A program made the position numbers and the translations under genes. DNA of 64,000 bases, from positions 62,001 to 126,000 of the forward strand of contig CAWAMR010000012.1 in the NCBI GenBank assembly GCA_963783095.1, given 5' to 3'. The stretch is from CAWAMR01 sp963783095 (GTDB lineage: Bacteria; Planctomycetota; Planctomycetia; Gemmatales; Gemmataceae). Shown in pieces: positions 58,683-64,000 of the stretch (position 1 is its first letter; each line of letters starts with the position of its first letter). The notes below the pieces were generated by a model, which was given only the letters and a program-made list of their open reading frames with translations, was not told the DNA's origin and made no database searches.

Positions 58683-60995
58683 TGCTTTACTCCCATCGCC
58701 GCGAGCTGCTTCGAGAAGCTGAACGATCCGGTCGAGCGCGAATCGCCGGAGCGAGTTGCCGCCAGTTCGGTCAAGAAACTCGCAGCCCACCAGTAAACAT
58801 TATGCTCTTCGACAACCTGCCGCATTCGCGCCATACGGGTCTGTCGCTCGTCGGGGTCCATCTCGACCGCGTAGCGAATGGCATCGGCGAACTGGTCGGT
58901 GTCGTAGGGGTTGATGACCAGAGCATCGGAAAGTTCCCGCGCTGCGCCGGCAAACTCGGAAAGGACGAGCACGCCGTCGCCGTCCGGTTTGGCGGCGACA
59001 TATTCCTTGGCGACGAGGTTCATGCCGTCGTGAAGTGAGCTGACGAGGCAAACCGAGGCCATGCGCATGAAGGCATGGACGGTGGAACCATCGTGGTGCG
59101 CGGCGAGAAAACGAACCGGCTTCCAGTCGTCGGTTTGGTACTTCCAGTTGATTTCATCGGCCATCGATTCAAGTTCGACGATCAGGTCGCGGTAGCGGCG
59201 AATGTGCGTTCGACTCGGGGCACCGAGTTGCACGTAGGTGATTTTGCCGCGATGTTGCGGATGCTTCTCGAAGAAGCGATCGACCGCGCGCATCCGTTCG
59301 GGCAACCCTTTCGTGTAATCGAGTCGGTCTACGCCGACCATGATTTGACATTGCTCCAGCTTGTGCTTTGCCTTCAAGTGACCGATTTGCTCCACGAGCG
59401 CCTCACCGGCCGGCACGTTCCGTTCATTCCAGCTTTCAACGCTGATGGGGAACGGGCGCACCAGCGAGCGATGGCCGCGCAGTTCGACCGCAAAGTGGTC
59501 CCAATCGAGGCGAGCTTCCACCATGCGATCGACGGTATCGAGAAAGTTGTTGCAATACTGCTGCAAGTGAAAGCCGATCATGTCGGCTCCGAGCATTCCT
59601 TTGAGAATCTCGGCTCGCCAGGGACAGATTCGGAACGCTTCCGGGTTGGGCCAGGGAATGTGCCAGAAGATACCGACACAAATGTCAGGCCGGGCGATTT
59701 TGAGCAACTCGGGAACCAATGCCAGGTGATAATCCTGCACCAGAACGATCGCATCGCCACTGCCGATTTCTTCCAGGATCGCTGCGGCAAAACGGCGATT
59801 TACCTGGACGTAATGCTCCCAGTCGGTATTGCGAAAGACGGGCCGTTCGTGTGCGAGATGGCAGACCGGCCACAAGCCTTCGTTCGACAGGCCGTAGTAG
59901 TAGCCTTGCTCTTCCTCCTTCGTGATCCAGACCCGGCGCAGCATGTAACGTTCATCTCCCGGCGGCACGCTGAGCCGGCCCTCGGGGTCGGCAGTTTGCC
60001 GGTCGGCATCGCCGGCTCCATGCGCAACCCATAGCCCGCCGCACGCCTGGAGCACCGGATCGAGTGCCGTTACCAGGCCGCCGCCGGCACGATAACGCAC
60101 GGCTTGCCCTCGCGAAGCTGGTGCATGTAAGGCTCGCGATTGCTGACGACCACCAGTTGCCCGCCATGCAAGCAATCCAGTGCCTGATCGCGCAGCCGAT
60201 CGCGCGTCCACACCTTGTGATCGCGGATTGCCAAACGTGAATGGGCATCCGCCGTGGAACGAGCCGCCCGAAATGATGCTGCGAGCCGTTCGGTTTCTCG
60301 GGCCAGCAGTGCTCCGGGTAAGCCGCCGGGCGGCGATTCGGCGACGTCTTCGGTGCGCAGTCTGTGCATCCACTGTGCCAGGTTCTTCAACGGGCGTTCG
60401 TAAGCCGCCCAGATGATCGCGACCACCAGAAACAGCAGCAAGAAAATGACCAGAAGAATGGCAAACGCGAACTGGACTCTTCTGGTCTCGCCGCGTTCGT
60501 CGAGATACGAGATATCGTGGACGGTTGCCAGCGCTCCCAGCAAGCCGTCGTGTTCATCGGTGAGCTGGGTTACCAGGATGTGAATGCTGGCGTCGCGCGT
60601 TCTGCTGAGTTCTATCACCTCAGGCTCGCCTGCGAGCGCTCGCTCTACCGCGGGCTGAATTGGTTCGGCAAACTCGCGCACGCCTTTGCCGCCGACAATT
60701 CGTCGCCCGTCGGCGCGATAACGGCAAATCCGATGAGCCGGCGGTGTCCCTCGATCTGCGTACCAAGCTCCTTGACGACTTCCTTGTCGTCGGAATGGCG
60801 CAGCGCATCCTGCACCGATTCCTTCATCTGATATGCCAACACGTGAGCCCGGCGGTCTTCATCCTCCAGATCGCTTCGCCTTTCGCGCAGGAGTTGTTGC
60901 CAGGCCATTAACCCGGTCGCCAAACCGACGATGCCTGCCACCAAAAGAGCCATCCGGATGGCTTTGGAGATATGCATGCGCGATTCGGCAGACAT
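58679..60995 (-). CDS. otsA: Membrane-tethered trehalose-6-phosphate synthase with N-terminal sensor region (two frameshifts)
   Basis: It forms trehalose 6-phosphate from UDP- or ADP-glucose and glucose 6-phosphate. Unlike typical OtsA (about 470 residues), it carries about 270 extra N-terminal residues. These are a first membrane helix (AIRMALLVAGIVGLATGL), about 140 predominantly helical residues that would lie outside the membrane, a second helix (FAFAILLVIFLLLFLVVAII) and a HAMP-like linker (RPLKNLAQWMHRLRTEDVAE). The GT20 domain starts LVVVSNREPYMHQLREG and includes DYHLALVPELLK, GVDRLDYTKGLPERM and SLHDGMNLVAKEYVA. Frame changes are near 60690 and 60085. The design suggests that synthesis is tied to an external signal such as osmotic state. 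Confidence 0.85.
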
Positions 60996-61286
60996 GACAT
61001 CCCTCTTTCCAGTGCCTTGAGCTTGACCTCAAAAAGTCTCGACCCGAAGTGGATGAGATGAAAAACGTCTCAAAGGTCCGAACGACTCGGTTGTTTGCTT
61101 GGATAGTGGCGAGGTGAGCGATTTGATAATCATAGTTGTATCGCGCTTTTCTTGGTCGAGGGAAGTCAAAAGCGCGCGCCTGCGCAGACTGGCGAAATCT
61201 ACCAGACTGCTCTATCATCAAATGGATACGAAAAAGCGCACGGTGGGATCATTCCTAAAGCGGGCTGAGCCCGCAACCATTAGCTG

Positions 61287-61436
61287 GTAGGGCGGGTCGA
61301 GGCTTTGCGAGGCCCGCCTTGAACGACATCGCGGCTCACGGCGGGCCTCTTGTAGGGCGGGTCGAGGCTTTGCAAGGCCCGCCTTGGACGACATCGCGGC
61401 TCACGGCGGGCCTCGCAAAGCCTCGACCCGCCCTAC
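61287..61436. repeat. Second copy of the palindromic repeat family (see 7882-8131)
   Basis: Two direct copies starting GTAGGGCGGGTCGAGGCTTT at 61287 and about 61354 are followed by an inverted copy ending GACCCGCCCTAC at 61436. Spacers between copies read GACATCGCGGCTCACGGCGG or close variants, the complement of the spacer in the 7.9-kb array. It occupies the divergent region between otsA and the GH15 gene (60996-61467), in which no gene is seen. Confidence 0.85.
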
Positions 61437-61467
61437 AACACCAGGCATTCATCCAGGAAGGTGGAAA

Positions 61468-63257
61468 ATGGCCTCGCACCTCGAAGATTACGCCATGATC
61501 GGCGATTGCTATACCGCAGCGCTGGTGAGCCGGGGCGGTTCGATTGACTGGCTTTGCTTACCTCGATTCGACTCCGGAGCCTGTTTCGCTGCATTGCTGG
61601 GCACTCCCGAGCACGGCCGTTGGCTCCTGGCTCCGGTCGGGGAAGTTCGAGCCATTCGCCGCAAGTATCGCGATGGCACTCTCGTTCTCGACACCGAATA
61701 CGAAACCGCGGAGGGTCTGGTGGTGGTGACCGATTGCATGCCCGTCCGCGAGCGAGCACCCGACCTGGTGCGCGTGGTGGAAGGCAAACGCGGGCAAGTC
61801 CGGATGCGGATGGAATTGATCATCCGCTTCGACTATGGCTCGATCATTCCCTGGATTCAACGCATCAGCGGCGGTTATTCCGCCATTGCCGGCCCCGATC
61901 GAGTGATCTTGATTACTCCCGTTCCGCTTCAGAGAGAGGAGTTCAAGATCGTCGCTGAGTTCGTGGTGTCTGCGGACCAGCGCGAGCCATTTACCCTGAT
62001 CTGGCATCCTTCGCATGAAGATATGCCATCCCCGATCGATCCCTGGTGGGCGATATTGGGGACTGAGAGATGGTGGCGTGAATGGTCGGAGCGCTGTACC
62101 TATTGCGGAGAGTGGCGCGATGCCGTGGTCCGTTCGCTCATCACGTTGAAGGCCCTGACCTATGCGCCGACGGGAGGGATCGTGGCAGCGCCCACGACCT
62201 CGCTTCCCGAAGATCTGGGAGGTGTGCGAAACTGGGACTATCGTTTTTGCTGGCTCCGGGATGCCACGTTTACGCTCTACTCCTTGATGAATACCGGTTA
62301 TCTCGATGAGGCCGTCGCCTGGCGCAACTGGCTGATGCGCGCCATCGCAGGCCGGCCGGCCGAGACCCAGATCATGTACGGCCTGGGCGGTGAACGCCGG
62401 CTCACGGAATTGACGCTGGATTGGCTGCCGGGCTACGAGGGGTCGCGCCCGGTTCGAGTCGGCAATGCCGCTTCCCAGCAATTTCAACTCGATGTCTACG
62501 GTGAAGTTATGGATGCCCTCTATCACGCCCGGGTACTGGGGATGGAGCCGCTTGCCGACGCCTGGTCCAGCGCCACGAGTTTGATCGAGTTTGTCGATGC
62601 TGCCTGGCACAGACCGGATGAGGGGATCTGGGAGGTGCGTGGTCCACGGCGGCATTTTACGCATTCCAAGGTGATGGCCTGGGTAGCGATGGACCGAGCG
62701 GTCAAAGCGATCGAACGATTTGGATTGGCAGGTCCGGTCGATCAGTGGAAACAAACCTGTCAGACCATCCACGACGAGGTGTGCCGGGAGGGTTTCGACA
62801 CGGAGCTAGGCTCCTTCGTCCAGTCCTACGGGTCGAAAGATCTCGATGCCAGTCTGTTGATGATTCCACTGGTTGGATTCCTGCCGGCGCGAGATCCCCG
62901 CATTCGCGGAACGGTGGCGGCAATCGAACGCACCTTGATGACGGATGGGTTTATTGCACGTTATATCACGCACTCGGCAGTGGACGGCCTTCCGGAGGGT
63001 GAGGGTACGTTCTTGCCCTGCACCTTTTGGTTCGCCGATAACCTTCATCTGATGGGAAGAGAGGCCGACGCCGGAAAATCTTCCAGCGCCTGCTTGGGTT
63101 ATGCAATGATGTGGGGCTTATTTCGGAGGAATACGACACGCGAAGGGGCCGACTGGTCGGCAACTTCCCGCAAGCCTTCACCCACGTCGGTCTGGTCAAT
63201 ACGGCCATGAACCTGTCGCCTGCACCCGGACCGGCCGATACGCGCCCCAAAGGCTGA
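61468..63257 (+). CDS. Glycoside hydrolase family 15 protein (glucoamylase/trehalase type; one frameshift)
   Basis: A cytoplasmic glucosidase of about 596 residues. It opens HLEDYAMIGDCYTAALVSRG and GSIDWLCLPRFDSGACFAAL, the GH15 N-terminal signature. The first catalytic-site segment is GGVRNWDYRFCWLRDATFTL. The second catalytic Glu region is DGLPEGEGTFLPCTFWFADN near residue 515. The last 60 residues continue in another frame after about 63075, ending PAPGPADTRPKG. It is divergent from the otsA-otsB genes. GH15 enzymes include trehalases, and this pairing suggests trehalose breakdown, though maltose or starch dextrins are also possible. The ATG at 61468 follows GGAAGGTGG. Confidence 0.87.
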
Positions 63258-63424
63258 GTCGGGATCTGGACCCAGGACTGAACGGATACCAGGACGAGAA
63301 AGACGATTCTCGCACCAATCGATGTATCATGATCTTGGTTCCTGTCGTTTTCGAGCTTGTCCATTTGGAATACTTCAAATGGATAGGATCGATCTTTTTT
63401 CACTCATCAATGGGGGATACACCA

Positions 63425-64000
63425 ATGGACCGTCGAGAGTTGGTTGGGTTGCTGGGAGCAGCACTGGGCGCGGGGTTGGCAGTAGAGGGAACTGGGATTG
63501 CCGCGGATCATGACCCGAAGAAGGAAGGCGAGGGCCACTCTCCCGTGGGAGGGTTTCACGCTCATTTCTGCGGCATTCACATCGCCAAGACCAATCCGAA
63601 AATGCAGTTGATTGTCCAGCATTACTGCGCTGCGCACCGCAACGGCATGTTCCAGTGCATCCTGTTCGATTCCTCCGAGAAAAATGCCAAGCTTCTCGGA
63701 GTGGAGTACATCATTTCGGATGAGCAATACCGCAAACTCGCCGATGCCGAGAAGAAATACTGGCATCCCCATACTTATGAAGTTCTGGCCGGCGGCCTGA
63801 TCGCTCCGGGGATGCCGGCGGAAAAAGAACGCGAGTTCATGAAAGCGATCATGACCACCTGGGGCAAAACCTGGCATACCTGGCCTGACCCCCAGACCGA
63901 TCTTCCGACCGGCGAGCCTTTGTTGGTCTGGGCCTTGACCGGTGACGGCCAAGCAGATGAAAAAGTGATCGCCGTGCGCGACGAGCAATTCAAAGTGTCT
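63425..64000 (+). CDS. DUF1264/OBAP-like secreted protein (partial, cut by window edge)
   Basis: At least 192 residues are visible. The N-terminus MDRRELVGLLGAALGAGLAV looks like a twin-arginine or Sec export signal. The domain opens FHAHFCGIHIAKTNPKMQLI and continues with AKLLGVEYIISDEQYRKLAD and KYWHPHTYEVLAGGLIAPG, the conserved core of the DUF1264 / oil-body-associated-protein family. The family's function in bacteria is unknown; plant homologues sit on oil bodies. The ATG at 63425 follows GGGGGA. It lies 167 bp after the GH15 stop. The frame is intact as far as it goes. Confidence 0.82.
   Translation, partial: MDRRELVGLLGAALGAGLAVEGTGIAADHDPKKEGEGHSPVGGFHAHFCGIHIAKTNPKMQLIVQHYCAAHRNGMFQCILFDSSEKNAKLLGVEYIISDEQYRKLADAEKKYWHPHTYEVLAGGLIAPGMPAEKEREFMKAIMTTWGKTWHTWPDPQTDLPTGEPLLVWALTGDGQADEKVIAVRDEQFKVS

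Noticed and set aside
59075..60034. Plus-strand 319-codon frame opposite otsA
   Set aside because: The minus strand carries clear GT20 synthase motifs; this is a long shadow frame, common in GC-rich DNA.
61558..62772. Minus-strand 404-codon frame opposite the GH15 gene
   Set aside because: The plus strand encodes GH15 catalytic segments; the minus frame is a shadow.

Overview
The window reads as chromosomal DNA of a planctomycete, most likely of the Gemmata/Zavarzinella group (Gemmataceae). The evidence is family content: a TIGR03000 protein, a DUF1549/DUF1553 protein, a PVC-type dehydrogenase ending in a haem site, a TIGR03806-like dehydrogenase/cytochrome, a Ser/Thr kinase with a C-terminal membrane anchor, two MoxR/DUF58 clusters, and a tandem family of about 75-residue proteins. 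No rRNA, tRNA or CRISPR array was recognised.

A technical point governs the annotation. About half of the genes are open only if the reading frame is changed once to several times, although the protein similarity continues across each break. Short genes and many long ones nearby are intact. This pattern fits residual single-base indels from long-read sequencing better than mass pseudogene formation. Broken genes are therefore annotated at full span, with approximate break positions.

Layout. 0-9.1 kb: pgi (partial), apgM, a secreted protein, a TIGR03000 protein, a nucleotidyltransferase, a class V aminotransferase, an isochorismatase-like hydrolase and a GT2 glycosyltransferase, separated by palindromic and tandem repeats. 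9.5-11.8 kb: a compact accessory patch holding an XRE regulator, an unknown protein, a degenerate GIY-YIG protein and a ParE/RelE-type toxin-antitoxin pair. 11.8-16.1 kb: a large haem-binding dehydrogenase with a rimO-like remnant just upstream, then three tandem paralogous small genes. 16.4-25.0 kb: DUF58, TgpA-like transglutaminase, MoxR, an ArsP-type permease and a sugar dehydrogenase/cytochrome. 25.2-28.6 kb: a minus-strand patch with a membrane protein, Uma2, SUKH and HNH proteins and a possible antitoxin. 28.5-34.1 kb: a di-haem lipoprotein divergent from a giant PQQ-type propeller protein. 34.5-42.8 kb: a second MoxR cluster (MoxR, DUF58, BatA, VWA) interrupted by a YhcG-type nuclease. 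42.8-48.1 kb: SNF2 helicase, SWIM protein and a Ser/Thr kinase. 48.5-54.8 kb: a DUF1549/DUF1553 protein, a freestanding polymorphic-toxin/immunity pair, a membrane protein and a beta-lactamase-like hydrolase. 54.8-63.3 kb: a minus-strand operon of membrane-tethered OtsA, OtsB and a UvrD helicase containing an exonuclease domain, divergent from a GH15 glucosidase/trehalase. The window ends in a DUF1264/OBAP-like gene.

Together the genes cover glycolysis, trehalose turnover, outward-facing redox proteins, MoxR/VWA cell-envelope maturation and DNA repair. The accessory patches carry nucleases, toxin-antitoxin genes and palindromic repeats.
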